From: Pseudomicrostroma phylloplanum | Taxonomy: Eukaryota > Basidiomycota > Exobasidiomycetes > Microstromatales | DNA: 64,000 nucleotides | Direction: 5' to 3' | NCBI GenBank assembly: GCA_039545275.1 | Contig: BCHS01000007.1 | Span: forward strand, 682,001 to 746,000 | In this document: piece by piece, positions 42,197 through 52,932 of the stretch | How positions within the stretch are numbered: the first letter of the stretch is position 1 | Layout: every line of letters begins with the position of its first letter | Translations under genes and position numbers: made by a program | Notes under the pieces: generated by a model | Seen by the model: only the letters and a program-made list of their open reading frames with translations | Database searches by the model: none | Told to the model about the DNA's origin: nothing

Positions 42197-42776
42197 CGTC
42201 CAGCTTGAGTATGTGTAAAGCATCCATCTTGTATATATCCTCCCGTGTAATACCCTCATAAGTGGGATCATCCACCCCATTCTGGTGTAGGCCCGGCCGG
42301 ATCGTTGCGAGGACCGGAATCGCGGTGTCGGACCGGAAGAACGAGCGGCGCATCTCGGAACGGGGCAGTGCTGGCTGGCGGGGGTCGGGGGCGTGTGCGT
42401 GCGTGTGTGTGTGTGTGTGGATGCAGACGCTCCACCGTGTCAAGGGGCCGAGCGCTTGTTGCCGTCAATTCTTCTTGTTGTTGTTCCCCCATCGTCTCCC
42501 ACAGCCTCACCTCTACGCCCACGCTACATACCCATTGCGCTTGACTAGGCTACGAATACGTCGGTCTGGTCTACTTCCGTCGAACCTGTTACTCCTCGCA
42601 GTCGTGATCTAGGGCTTGATTGCTCTCGCTCGGCCGGAATAGCGGATCTCGTACAAGGCTCTGCTTTTGAAATCTCCGCCTAAACATCGGCAAGGTCCAG
42701 CTCAGTACGAGCTTGTGACCGCTTCAACAACTCCTAGAGGGCCTCGTACCCTCGCTCTACCTATACAGTCGCCGCC
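42197..42776. other. intergenic region with ERD2 promoter
   Basis: This 580-bp region contains a GT dinucleotide repeat and the ERD2 promoter. No gene is supported. Confidence 0.5.
42403..42418. repeat. GT dinucleotide microsatellite, 8 copies
   Basis: Eight perfect GT units within a longer GTGC/GT-rich stretch (42391-42419). Confidence 0.9.
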
Positions 42777-43552
42777 ATGGCTGAGCACATGAACATCTTC
42801 CGTCTCGGGGGGGACTTGTCCCACCTCGCCTCAATCGGCATCCTCATCCACAAGATCCAGACGTCCCGCTCAGCTCGGGGTATCTCATTCCGTACCCAGA
42901 TCCTGTACACCATCGTCTTCTGTACAAGATACCTGGACGTCTTTTCGGAAAACTCCCTGTACCGGTTCGTGATGAAGCTCTTCTTCATTGCCTCGAGCGT
43001 GTATATCCTCTACCTCATGAGGATCAGGTTCAGGCCCACTCACGACCCAGCAATCGATACGATTCGGCTGGAGTACATGATCGGCCCCTGCGCCGTACTA
43101 GCGCTCATCTTCAACTACCAATTCACCATCACCGAGATCCTCTGGGCCTTTTCCATCTACCTCGAATCGGTCGCGATCCTGCCTCAGCTCTTCATGCTCC
43201 AGCGCACCGGAGAGGCAGAGACGATCACCACGCACTACCTCTTTGCACTCGGAGCGTACAGGGCGCTGTACATTCCCAATTGGATCTACAGGTACTTTGT
43301 TTGGAACAAGGTAGACCCCATTTCCGTCGTTGCGGGTCTCGTGCAGACTGGACTGTATGCCGACTTCTTCTGGAGTGAGTAGCGCGAGCGAGCGGGAGCG
43401 TGAGGAGTAGTGAGAGAGGGGTGGGCTAACATGTTGCCATCCGTACTCTGATCTGACCCATCTGCCCTGTTCCTCTTTTTTTCCCCTCTCCCTCTCCATC
43501 AGTCTACTTCAACAAGGTCATGAAGGGAGAGAAGTTCACACTGCCGGCATAG
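42777..43552 (+). CDS. ERD2: ER lumen protein-retaining receptor (K/HDEL receptor)
   Basis: Seven-helix Golgi receptor that returns K/HDEL-tagged proteins to the ER in COPI vesicles. Two exons, 42777-43374 and 43503-43552. The 128-nt intron (GTGAGT/CAG, phase 1) precedes a tiny last exon, giving 215 aa, the usual family length. The start ATG sits in GCCGCCATGG, an ideal Kozak context. Family hallmarks include MNIFRLGGDLSHLASIGILIHKI, SFRTQILYTIVFCTRYLD, FWAFSIYLESVAILPQLFMLQRTGEAE-like helix five (here LWAFSIYLESVAILPQ), HYLFALGAYRALYIPNWIYRY and the terminal GEKFTLPA. All conserved charged ligand-pocket positions that I can place appear retained. Confidence 0.97.
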
Positions 43553-44104
43553 GCAGGAGAAGCGGATGTGGTGGACTGGGTCAAGGCGAAAGCAAGGGGG
43601 ATGCCAAGAGCAATCCACAGCGAGGAGCCTAAGACTGGTGCAGAGGCTCCTCCCGGTTCTGTGTGGTACGGCGGGAATTGTTGAGCAAGCAGATATTGCA
43701 ACGAAGCGGTGTTCTGACCATCCAGGGAAAGGAGGGGAAAGGGTCAATGGACAGACGCGGACCTGCTCGGGCTCTCTCTCTCCCTGTTGCAAGGTGTATC
43801 AACGGCCGACCCTCGCCCGAGGGCAGCGACGACGTCCGGCGGCGGCAGCAGCAGCAGACTGAGATTCATCTAGACGTATCAGGTGTTTTGGCAAGCGCAA
43901 TATAGTAAAGATGTCTCTACTCTACCCTCACGGCCCTAATGATGGATTACACGCAGACGTCTGACCTGCCTCTGCCAGAGCTCGCATCCCGTCGTGACTG
44001 ATCGCGCCTTGGTGCGATGCCCATACTAATGGCCTTGTACACTATATGTTCAATTGCACAGAGCACGACGCTGCTGGCAGGTAAGTACCACCCCTGCGGC
44101 TAGC
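43553..44104. other. convergent 3' intergenic region
   Basis: This 552-bp space lies between the ERD2 (+) and PNKP (-) stops. No gene or repeat of note. Confidence 0.5.
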
Positions 44105-45792
44105 TCAGCTATACCACATCCTCCACGCCTTGATCTCGTGTTCATCTCCCTCGAACTCAAAGCCCACGCAAAGGACCTCGTCGAAGCCTTCCTCTGCCGC
44201 ACCTGGCTCGGGCCTCTCCAGGGCTTTGTAGTACGAATTGAACGCGATGCCAGGCATGGGCGGAGGGAGCGCTTCCCTTGCCTCTGAAGGTGTTTGAGTA
44301 TTGGAAGGGAAGAACCACCGTTTAGACCGGAAGGCGTCATTGTGCTGTGCCTCTTCCAGCGTGAGGTCAAAGTGCACGCAGATCACTGTTCCCACATCGT
44401 AGCGCTTCCCCAGGGAGGTATACAGCGCCCGCGTCGCCTTTGCCGGATTGGTATTGTCTACGATCACACTCTTGCCTGCCTTGAGGGCCTCCTCTGCTGC
44501 CTTGAGACACTTCTCCTTGGTCTTGAGCGCGTCTTGGTTTACGCGCACCCACTGACCTGCGCTTTCTGCTTCGAGCCTCTTGGCGAAGAAGGATTTGCCG
44601 CTGGCCTGAGGGCCGACGAGGATCACTAGTGATGGCTTGCTTGCAGCGGCTGTAGACTCCAAGAGGCGACTGCGTAGGTCCTGCAGTCTTGCCTTGCTGG
44701 AGGACGTTGAGCCCTCGGCGGGAGGGGTGGCTGGACGATGTCCACTCCACTCGAAAGCGGCCGTCTCCTCACTAGCAAAGTACTCCTCAGGCGTCAGGAA
44801 CCTCCAGCCAAGATTGTGAGCCAGCTTCCGATCTGTATCGGCAAAGTCCTTGGCTTTCTTCCCAATGGCCGTCCTACCCGCGGCATCGCCCACGAAGAAG
44901 CTTCTCGTCTGGTCGTCGTGATCGGCAGGCATACCAGGGTCGATGTCCAGCTCCTTCGTGCCACCAGCCGCGCTCCACATTGCCCTCAGCTCCTCGACCC
45001 ATCCCGCGCCAGGCTTCCTGTACGCATCTCTCCGCGTGCCGGCAAAGACTACAGCGGGCACGTCGAGCTGACGTAGTATCAGGCCCAGTCGCGCCTTCCA
45101 GATCTTCAGCCTCGCTGGCTTCTGGTCTAGATTGAGCTGGTTGGTCAGGATGAGGATCAGAGAACCAGCCTGGTGCTCCTCTTGCAGCTTGTTCTTCACC
45201 GCCGTCCTCTCCTTTGGCGTCCGGCCCCAGATCCGAAAGTCGTTCTCATCAACGAAGTTGTATGCTGCTCGGCCGGAGGATGTCTCGATCAGATTGCCGT
45301 CCAGGTCAAAGGCTGCGATTCTTTGCCTCTTCGACTGCGAGGCATTGCTTGCTTTGGCGACGCTCCGAAGGGCGTCCTTGAATTCGCCCAGGAGACACGA
45401 TTGCGCTGGGCCGAGGCTGGGGAGCCAGTTGATCCGCTCGAGGGCAGCACCTCCAGCAGCAGAGCTTGAGCTACCCGGCTTGGAGAAGAAGGAGTGTACA
45501 GGCTTGCTTCCTGAGGCGCCAGAAGGGGACGACTTGGAGTCTGTGCGTGGACATAACGAGAGTGGATGTGGGAGCTGGCGGCTTGAGAAATGCGGGGTAC
45601 AAGCGGTCTTTGCCTACCGGGTCACCCCTCCTACTCACCAGGCAGGGTGTTCTTCTGAGTCCTTGATGTCTTACTCGAAGCGACACCGAGGACTTCGATC
45701 TCCTCGCCATCACTATCCAGCAGAGCAGCCGCTGCCCTCTTCTTGCTCTCTAAGGCCAAAGTGGACCTAGGGAAAGAGGCCGAGGGCGCCAT
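44105..45792 (-). CDS. polynucleotide 5'-kinase/3'-phosphatase (PNKP)
   Basis: Nuclear DNA end-processing enzyme that removes 3'-phosphates and phosphorylates 5'-OH ends for ligation. Exons on the minus strand are 45792-45639 and 45540-44105. The 98-nt intron (GTGAGT/CAG, phase 1) gives 529 aa. The HAD phosphatase region shows motif I FDLDGNLIET (~residues 127-136), motif II ILTNQ and motif III SFFVGDAAGR. The kinase domain has Walker A GPQASGKS and IVDNTNPAK. No FHA domain precedes them. Odd: motif I reads DLDGN where PNKPs have DLDGT; both Asp are kept. An N-terminal VHSFFSKP is a degenerate PIP-box-like element lacking the Gln. The frame is open upstream of Met1 but has no earlier ATG. Confidence 0.93.
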
Positions 45793-46721
45793 GCTAAAGG
45801 GGCGCCACAATCGGGGGCCTAGCCTGGGTACACGAGAGGAGAAGAGCCTAGTGAGACTTTCCAGTCCCGTTCTTCTGACAGACGGAGCCAGTGTGATGAC
45901 TCTAGAGGAGGGGACAATGACTTGAGTGTCTGCTACCTTGACAAGGTCGAGTAGGATACTGTACAAGGAGTGCCATTGGACGGAAGGGAGCGGGGGAGCG
46001 GAAAGGGCCACGCGAGGGCGGAAGTGAGGCTTTGTGCTGACGCTGCTGAATCCTCCTTCCCCACAGGTGCCGCCCTATGATAGACGCCTCATCCCAAGTC
46101 GACTGGCGATGCTCATCTCACTGGGCCTGGACCCAATCGAAGGGGTTTCGTCTCAGCTCTCACAATAGCAGTGGCGTAGATCTCGCTGTCGTTTGTGCAA
46201 TGTGATTGCTGTGAAAGCTGCACCAACGCGCAGCTGCTACGCCCACCATGTACAAAGCCCTTTGTTCTCCGTGCAGCTAGGCGTCAAGCCTAATGGTGAA
46301 TGCTGCTGGCGCCTCCCGGGTAGCTCGAAGCTGCCACCGTGCAAGCCAAATCAAGGACAAGGACCCAGGTAAAGCAAGGCAGAGGCCAATCGGACCCTGC
46401 CGCTCCGATCCGCAAACGACGGCGGTGGCTGGGGCGAACAAACAAAGGGTGCGCCTCGCCTCGCGTCCTTGTCCCACAAGACCGCCTTTGTCCTGGTACT
46501 GAGAGCAATCGCTCAGACAAAAAGGGGGGAGGCCCATCTCATTCAGCATGCTAGGAACCCCAATATCTCCATCGCTACCACTCTCCTCTCCACGAACGAT
46601 ACACTCATCATACTTGGCTGGTCCAACCTCTTCTTGGCTTCTCGGACACATTCATTCACTCATTCATTCGACAGACTTCGACAGACATACCTTCATCCTC
46701 TGAGCATACCATTAGCCCAAG
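45793..46721. other. divergent intergenic region
   Basis: This 929-bp region holds the PNKP (-) and SUR7-family (+) promoters. ATTC/ACTC repeats occur just before the SUR7 start (46648-46670), followed by GACAGAC direct repeats. No gene is supported. Confidence 0.5.
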
Positions 46722-48971
46722 ATGTTGCCAAAGGTGCCTCTGCTTACCCTCTTGCAGCCAGCCCTGCAATTCACCGCTATCGTCCTCCTCTTCGTCGTCT
46801 TGCTATGTCCCAATCCCTTCACCGAGAGCGGAATGGACCTCATGGTCGTCAGGCCATACAACATCAGCAGCACGAGCACTACTAGCGCTGCGACGAGCAC
46901 CATCGTAGTAAGCGTGACCAATACTTCTACAGCAACGGCTGTGCCCACGAGTAGTACCACGGCCTCGACGATTTCTTCGACTACTACGGCACCGACTGCA
47001 ACCTCGAACAATACGTCTGCCGCCAGCACATCGTCCACCACTCCCACATCCAATGCATCGACAAGCACGACTACCTCCGCAGCTCAGATCGGCCTGACAC
47101 CTGCGACCACCAGCAGTTCGACCGCCTCGTTGGCGCGCAGGGAATACACGCTTCCAAATCTGTCCAATCTCGAGGCCATGTCCAACAGCAGCACATCTTC
47201 CGCTTCTACTACCCTCTACTCGAACCAGGAGTACTCACTCCTTGAGCTCAAGTATGGGCCTCTAGGAGGTTGCTTCCGAGACGCGACCGGCGTTCGGACA
47301 TGCACGCCGGCGAGCATGAGCCCCTCGCTGGCCTCGCTCAATGCCCGCCTGTCGATCGTTGGCCAGCTGTCGACAACGGTTAGTGTCACCGGTCTCCCCT
47401 CAGCATTCAAGATCACACCGATTCTGCTCTTCGTCACTTTTTCGACCCTGTTTCTGCTCTACCTCCTGAGCGTACCTCAACTTCTTCCCCGCTTGTTCCC
47501 CAAGTCTACCAAATTTTCCACCTATCTCAGCCCCGAGTCGCGAGTGCAGCAATACCTCGGAAAGGTGGTCGGACTAGCCGTATACGCTCGTATGGGCTGT
47601 ATAGGTCTCTTGCTGGGCGCTGGCATCAGCTTACGACTCAAAGTCAGCAAGGCGATATACGCCTTCAATGCCGCCAACATCTCCAACGCGATGCCTGCTT
47701 CCCTCACCCTCATCGACTCGGACGATATTGGTATGCAGGCCGTCGTCGGCTCAAGCTTCAGCCTCATCTGGGCCACTGTCGTACTCATCGGCGTCGAGGT
47801 CTATTTGGAGCGAAAACGCATCGCCTCCGAAGCCGCCATCGCCCAGGCTCGCAAGGACATTGAGAGCCAGTACGGCCGAGGCGTCTTCGAGATGCTCGAG
47901 GAAGCTCGCTCGCGCGGGGATCTGAGCGCAAAGGCCGAGTCCATCTATCAGAGCCACGCTCCCTCCATCAAGCCAGCCCGCTCCATCTATGGTGGCTCGG
48001 AGTACGGTTACGGTGCCGACACCAAGGAACGTCCAACGAAGAGTGTGATGCGTGCTGCCTCCTTCAAGTCGACTGGATCATCATACTACAACGGACCACA
48101 ACGCTACCCGTCTTCAGACAAGGAGCTGAGCTACAACGGCACAGGTCCTCCCTCCAGGCGAGTGCAGCTCCATCCTGCCTCTTCACAAGAGTGGCTCGAC
48201 GAGACAGACAAGGGAGCGTACTACGAGCAACCAGGCCCTTTTAGCGGTCCAGGCTGGGCCGACGCTCACCCCTCCCTGGGCCTGCAGCCTCGCTCCCTCT
48301 CTCGCTCTCGCTCCCGCTCCCGCTCCCGTGCCGCATCTCCCACACCCTCCTACTGGACCACGAGCGGCAAAGAGGCCCTCGACGCAAGCACGCTGCATAC
48401 GCTCCCCCCCTCGCGCATGGATAAACGCGGTTCGTACGCAGGCTCCGACGTAGACCCAGAGATGGAGCACCACCTCCCACCTCGCGGACCCTCAGCCCTC
48501 TCCGACTACTCCATCGAGCCTTCCCGCTCCGTCGCAGGGGTGACAGGTGGGCGCAGGCAGCTCCAGACGGGCCACGCAGGCGCGACGACGCACACGCCCT
48601 TTGCGAATCTGCGGCGCAAGCCCTCGTACGGCTCGCGTCTCGCGCGCGGACCCTCCAGCGACGTGCATCAGCAGGATCAGGAGGAAGAAGACGATTCGGA
48701 GGAGTACCTCGACTCTCACCACACTGCAGGCAGTGTAAGTGAGGAGCGTCGTCGTCGTGATCGCGAGCGAGAGGAGCTGGCTGCACTCGAGAGGGAGATT
48801 CTGCAGAGGAGACGGAGGGAACTCGAGTGGCAGATGGGCCGGGATCAGGATCGGGCTGCTGCTGCTGCCGCTAATGCCAGTACACGTAGCAGCACTAGTA
48901 ATGACGACGGAAAGATTGTCGGGCTTGGCAGGCTGGGCTACCGCAAGGCTGTTGATGGTGGTAGGATGTAG
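46722..48971 (+). CDS. SUR7/PalI (Rim9)-family four-helix membrane protein
   Basis: Predicted plasma-membrane protein of the SUR7/PalI group, which acts in eisosomes or in pH sensing. One exon of 749 aa from ATG 46722. The first helix is ~12-30 (ALQFTAIVLLFVVLLC). A long Ser/Thr/Ala-rich extracellular loop (~50-215) carries many N-x-S/T sites and a family-like GGCFRDATGVRTCTP with two cysteines. Three more helices follow: ILLFVTFSTLFLLYLLSV, MGCIGLLLGAGISL and SFSLIWATVVLIGVEVYLE. The cytosolic tail of ~370 residues is Ser/Arg-rich (SRSRSRSRSR) and ends in a coiled coil, RRDREREELAALEREILQ. The tail is much longer than in yeast Sur7 (302 aa). PalI versus SUR7 subtype is undecided. Confidence 0.78.
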   Translation: MLPKVPLLTLLQPALQFTAIVLLFVVLLCPNPFTESGMDLMVVRPYNISSTSTTSAATSTIVVSVTNTSTATAVPTSSTTASTISSTTTAPTATSNNTSAASTSSTTPTSNASTSTTTSAAQIGLTPATTSSSTASLARREYTLPNLSNLEAMSNSSTSSASTTLYSNQEYSLLELKYGPLGGCFRDATGVRTCTPASMSPSLASLNARLSIVGQLSTTVSVTGLPSAFKITPILLFVTFSTLFLLYLLSVPQLLPRLFPKSTKFSTYLSPESRVQQYLGKVVGLAVYARMGCIGLLLGAGISLRLKVSKAIYAFNAANISNAMPASLTLIDSDDIGMQAVVGSSFSLIWATVVLIGVEVYLERKRIASEAAIAQARKDIESQYGRGVFEMLEEARSRGDLSAKAESIYQSHAPSIKPARSIYGGSEYGYGADTKERPTKSVMRAASFKSTGSSYYNGPQRYPSSDKELSYNGTGPPSRRVQLHPASSQEWLDETDKGAYYEQPGPFSGPGWADAHPSLGLQPRSLSRSRSRSRSRAASPTPSYWTTSGKEALDASTLHTLPPSRMDKRGSYAGSDVDPEMEHHLPPRGPSALSDYSIEPSRSVAGVTGGRRQLQTGHAGATTHTPFANLRRKPSYGSRLARGPSSDVHQQDQEEEDDSEEYLDSHHTAGSVSEERRRRDREREELAALEREILQRRRRELEWQMGRDQDRAAAAAANASTRSSTSNDDGKIVGLGRLGYRKAVDGGRM

Positions 48972-49311
48972 AGATAGCGGCGGCGAGAGCATCTTCCACT
49001 TTCATCTCTTGCGACGCACTCAGCTTCTCCTGTTTGACCTCCTTCACTTCACTTGTAGCCCTTGTATCGTCTAATCCATTCGACTTCGTCTCTGCCGAAC
49101 CAGAGGCCAAAGTAGTGAGCACTGAGGATACATTACACACATTCTTTCGAGTGTCAGGCCACGATTCTCGTACAGGAGGAGGGGACCAACAGGGCACTGA
49201 GCTGCAAAAGGCCAGCAGCAGAGCAAGCATCGAGTCTCGCACTGTGCCGATCCCTGGCTGCAAGTCCTATCAGCATCCTACGACCGAGCTAGCAAGCTAA
49301 CATTCAGCCAT
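48972..49311. other. convergent 3' intergenic region
   Basis: This 340-bp space lies between the SUR7-family (+) and TspO (-) stops. Nothing else is seen. Confidence 0.5.
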
Positions 49312-50154
49312 CTAAAGGTCCTTTCCCTTGTCCTTGGCCCCACCCACAATCTTCTGAATGCTAGTCTTGACAAACTTCTCCCCTCCATTCAACCACCAAG
49401 CAGCTCCACTAAGGTACGTCGCATAAGTCGACCAGAGGAAGTAAGGCACATTAAGCCAGAAGGCCTTTTCGCTCACATCCTTTGTCTCGTAGAGCCAGAA
49501 GCCAAGAGTGGTGGTAAGGGCAGTTAGGTCGATGAAGGCCAGACCGAGCTGGCCGAACCCGAAGCGGATGGGAGTCCAGATTTGGTTGAGGAAGAGTTGG
49601 CCGTAGTATAGCTGGAGAGCACGGTTGGCGCGCTGGCGACCGAAGCCTGAAGGGAGGGAGGGACAAGAGGAAGCGGGGGAGACCCAACGGTGAGATCGGG
49701 AACACGGCAAGGCTGCACAGCAGCTGTATTGGCGAGGCGGGGTAGGCAGGAGGGCTGCGCTACTCACCAGGGGGAGTCTTGTCCAGGGACTTTACGATGA
49801 GGTGGGAACCGTAGCCCATGGCGGCAAAGAGGGCGGGCCAGACGATACCGAATGCCTGCCTGTGGGAGCGGAGAGCGTGTGCAGCACTGGGTCAGTAATG
49901 AGGCTCATTGGCTAGGCCCAGCTGCTCCTCCCTCACCCAGCAGCGTCTCTCTCTCTGCTTGAAACGCATCTCCCCTCGACTCACTTGGGAGGGCTGTAAG
50001 GAGGCCTAGTGAGGGTCTTCTCAAAGACACTCTCTGGTCCGTAGTTTCCCTTGTTGGTGACCAGTCCTGCGCCCATTCCCAGCAGGGTGGGGATACCGAC
50101 TGCGAAGACGGGGTTCCTGGGCAGATCGATGAGCAGAGGTGGGAGAGAAGCCAT
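49312..50154 (-). CDS. TspO/MBR (TSPO) family membrane protein
   Basis: Five-helix translocator protein of the mitochondrial outer membrane or ER family, known to bind porphyrins and sterols. Exons on the minus strand: 50154-49985, 49859-49768 and 49646-49312. Introns of 125 and 121 nt (GTGAGT/CAG; phases 2 and 1) give 198 aa. The family pattern is clear: GIPTLLGMGAGL (helix 1), RPPYSPPK, QAFGIVWPALFAAMGYGSHL (helix 2), YYGQLFLNQIWTPIRFG (helix 3), LAFIDLTALTTTLGFWLY (helix 4) and PYFLWSTYATYLSGAAWWLN (helix 5). A Lys-rich C-terminal tail follows. TSPO proteins are patchily distributed in fungi. It shares a promoter region with the secreted beta-barrel gene. Confidence 0.95.
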
Positions 50155-51140
50155 GGTGAGACTGATGGTGTTGGTGGTGTTGGTGAGGATGGGTACTGTA
50201 GGTAGATGGGGTGAGTAGGAGTAGCAGTTGGTGAGAGATTAGACTTTCGCCTCCTCGGCAGCCGGCCACACGCACACGCACACACGCACGCACAGGCTCA
50301 TGCTCCCCGCCGCGAGCTTGGGCCAAGGCAATCTAGTCCGCCCCACGCCCGAGGCGGTGCGCGCGCCCAAACGTCACGTCACCGCACAGACGAACACCCA
50401 CGCCAAGGCGCTGGCTGGAGAGTCGACTCCTCCGCTTCCGGACGCGACCGGACCGGAGACCGGGGTACCTTGGCTGGCAGTGGGCCTACCGGGCAAGGAA
50501 GAACGTAGAGACGCTGGCTGTAGGCAACAAGGATGCTAGGTGCGGACAATCTGGGTGCCACTTAGCAACTCAGGGGAGCAATAGAGGTACGCGCTGGATG
50601 CCTCGAGGAAGTCGGATCGGGTGCAGAGCTATTGCTGTTGTGATGCGGCGGCGTCTCCTCGGAAAAGGCACCGTTGCTCTATGCCTCTACGCACTCTGCT
50701 CATGGCAACTTGGGACGTTAGGTCGGATCGCGTTGTGAGGCCGCAAGCTTCTCGAGCGTGGTGTGAGGCAACTGCGTGATCGCTGACTCGCGAGATGTGG
50801 CGATTGTTCTCGCAAGAGCTGTCAGGAAGCAAAGGCAAAGGCGACTTCTGGCAAGCAGGCAACCCTTCGAGCGCGACATATCGACTGTACTGTTTGCGTT
50901 GCCGCAACACCAAATGTCAATTGACTTGTTGCCTTTGGCTCACGCATCCAACTTTCGTCCGACTCTTGCAGCGAGGTATATAAGGTGTGGTTTGGCTGCG
51001 TCCGTCACCATGTCACCGACACCCCGCCAACTCCTCCCCTCCCTAGCCACTCCACTCGCCGCGACTCATACTCCCCCGCCCAAGTCGAAGCTCTATCACC
51101 CACACCGATACAACCGCACACACATATATTCTATCCTACC
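50155..51140. promoter_or_regulatory. divergent promoter region, TspO and secreted beta-barrel genes
   Basis: 986 bp between two start codons. TATATAAG at 50977-50984 lies 164 bp before the secreted-protein ATG and is a likely TATA box. No TATA was seen on the TspO side. No gene is supported in between. Confidence 0.6.
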
Positions 51141-52363
51141 ATGCGCTCCATCTCCACCCATGGCTCACGCAGCCATGCCATCCTCTGCCTGGCAGCATTG
51201 CTCAGCCTCTCCCTCTCCCTCACGCTCTGCCAGGCGACACCCCTCCCGCAGCTCCCCAGCGCAGCAGCCGGAGGAGGACCAGGCGGCATGCAAAGCTCTC
51301 CCTACGAGGAGCTCGACCCACTCGCGGCCTATGGAGTCTCACCGCTCCCCGTGCAGCTACAGTCACAGCAGCAACAGCAAGAGCTACAGCAGCAGGAGCT
51401 ACAGCAACAGCAAGGTGTCCCCACCACAGGTCCAACATCCTACATGGCCTCGGTCACACTGCAGCAAGCCGATACCGGCTCCGGCTCTGGCTTCGGCCCT
51501 GCCCCTGGCTCTGGTTCCGACTCCGCTTCCGACTCGGGCATGGGAGCCAACCCTTACGCTCCCCAGTCTATCCCCGGCGCAGGTGATACTCAGCAGGGCG
51601 GCAGCAGCGGCCCCTTCACTCTACTGAGGGAGGCAGTGGATCGAGCTGCGGCGGCTATTGCGGCCGCTTCGGGTGCTGCTGCTCATGCGGCCGTTGTTGA
51701 AGCTGCAGCTGGTGGCGGTGACGGAATGGGTCAAGGCCAGGGTCAGGGTGGCGATGATGAGTCCGGCGCACCTGGCGCACAGGGCGGGCAGGGCGGGCAG
51801 GGTGGTGCCGGTCCTGGCGCTGGAGCAGGCGCAGGTGGAGCACTCGAAGCGACGCAGCGACACAAGCTGGTAAGCTGGACCGACTTCTCCAAGGGCGTCA
51901 CCGCCTGCGGTCAACGTGGAGACCCTTCGTACAACCAGGGGATGTTCCTCGCTGTCGATACGGCGCTTGGGGCTGAGAATGTTTGGTGAGTACGACGAGA
52001 CGTAGTGCATCGTATTGGACGATGCAGGCCGAGAGAAATACTGACGACACCCTCTTCTTCCCCCCCCCTGCCCTTCACGGTCATCCTTGTCATCTCAGTG
52101 GAAAGCAAGTCCTCATCAGTACCAAGAACGGCAAGAGCGCCGTAGGCACAGTCATCGACCTCGGGTGAGTCACATGGTTTCTTTTCTACGGTGGCAGCAC
52201 ATGCACAGACACTATGTCTGAAGCACAAACTGACTCTATGTCCCTCCTTTGTCCTCGAACTGTCAGCGGCACCGATGGCAGCATCATCCTCAGCCCGGCC
52301 CTGTTTGCCCAATTCCACGATCTGGACAAGGGCATATTCCATGCGACATACACCTTCCTTTGA
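51141..52363 (+). CDS. secreted double-psi beta-barrel (RlpA/expansin-like) protein
   Basis: Predicted extracellular or wall-associated protein; fungal relatives include plant-interaction and wall proteins, without proven catalysis. Exons are 51141-51985, 52099-52164 and 52267-52363. Introns of 113 and 102 nt (GTGAGT/CAG, both phase 2) give 335 aa. Signal peptide ~1-31 (AILCLAALLSLSLSLTLCQA). A long low-complexity linker (~35-240) contains Gln runs (QQQQQELQQQELQQQQ), Gly/Ser and Gly/Gln repeats. The barrel is the last ~95 residues: VSWTDFSKGVTACG, MFLAVD, VCGKQVLISTKNGKSAVGTVIDL, SIILSPALFAQF and KGIFHATYTFL. The catalytic-type Asp of D-L is kept, but the Cys pair often following it is absent (GGTDGS). 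Confidence 0.88.
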
Positions 52364-52932
52364 GCGGTTGAGCGGTAAAGTCGGCGGCGAATTCTTGTGA
52401 CACTCGTATTGTGGTGGCGTGATGTGGCGGTCTGTAGCTCTCGTCATTACATTGTACATTCCGAAAAACCGTCTTCTGCCTTCTGATGTTTCTTGGACAG
52501 CGCGAATCATGCTTTACACCCACATCCCCACTTGTGCACTGAGAGCCAGGATCACAGGCTACCGCCTCTCTTGTGTGACTCAAGACTGCTCAACCCCTCC
52601 TCAGACCACACCGCCACCGCCAATAGTAAGATCACATGGTATCTAGTATTATCGCTTCCTCATCACAGAAACCAAAATCAGGGTAGTGGTATGGTACAAG
52701 ACGAAAGACACAAAGTCGGCAATAGAGGAACGCGGGACGAACAAGAACCAAGACGAATAGAGAAAACGAGCGAATATAGAAGTTGTGCGAATGATCCGCA
52801 ACGAATGGGTTGGGCTTGTGTGTGCCTCGGCTATCGCTTTCTGCGAGGCGATGGAGGGAGCCCTTGCGAATTTGCAGTGAGAGTGTGGGAACCGTCTTTG
52901 CGCTCCAGCCCTCTTTGAGTCTGGCTGCCTCT
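52364..52932. other. convergent 3' intergenic region
   Basis: This 569-bp region between the beta-barrel (+) and RGS (-) stops shows no gene or repeat. Confidence 0.5.

Noticed and set aside
45793..46011. Upstream open frame of PNKP resembling a mitochondrial presequence
   Set aside because: No ATG exists in it; the first Met is at 45792.
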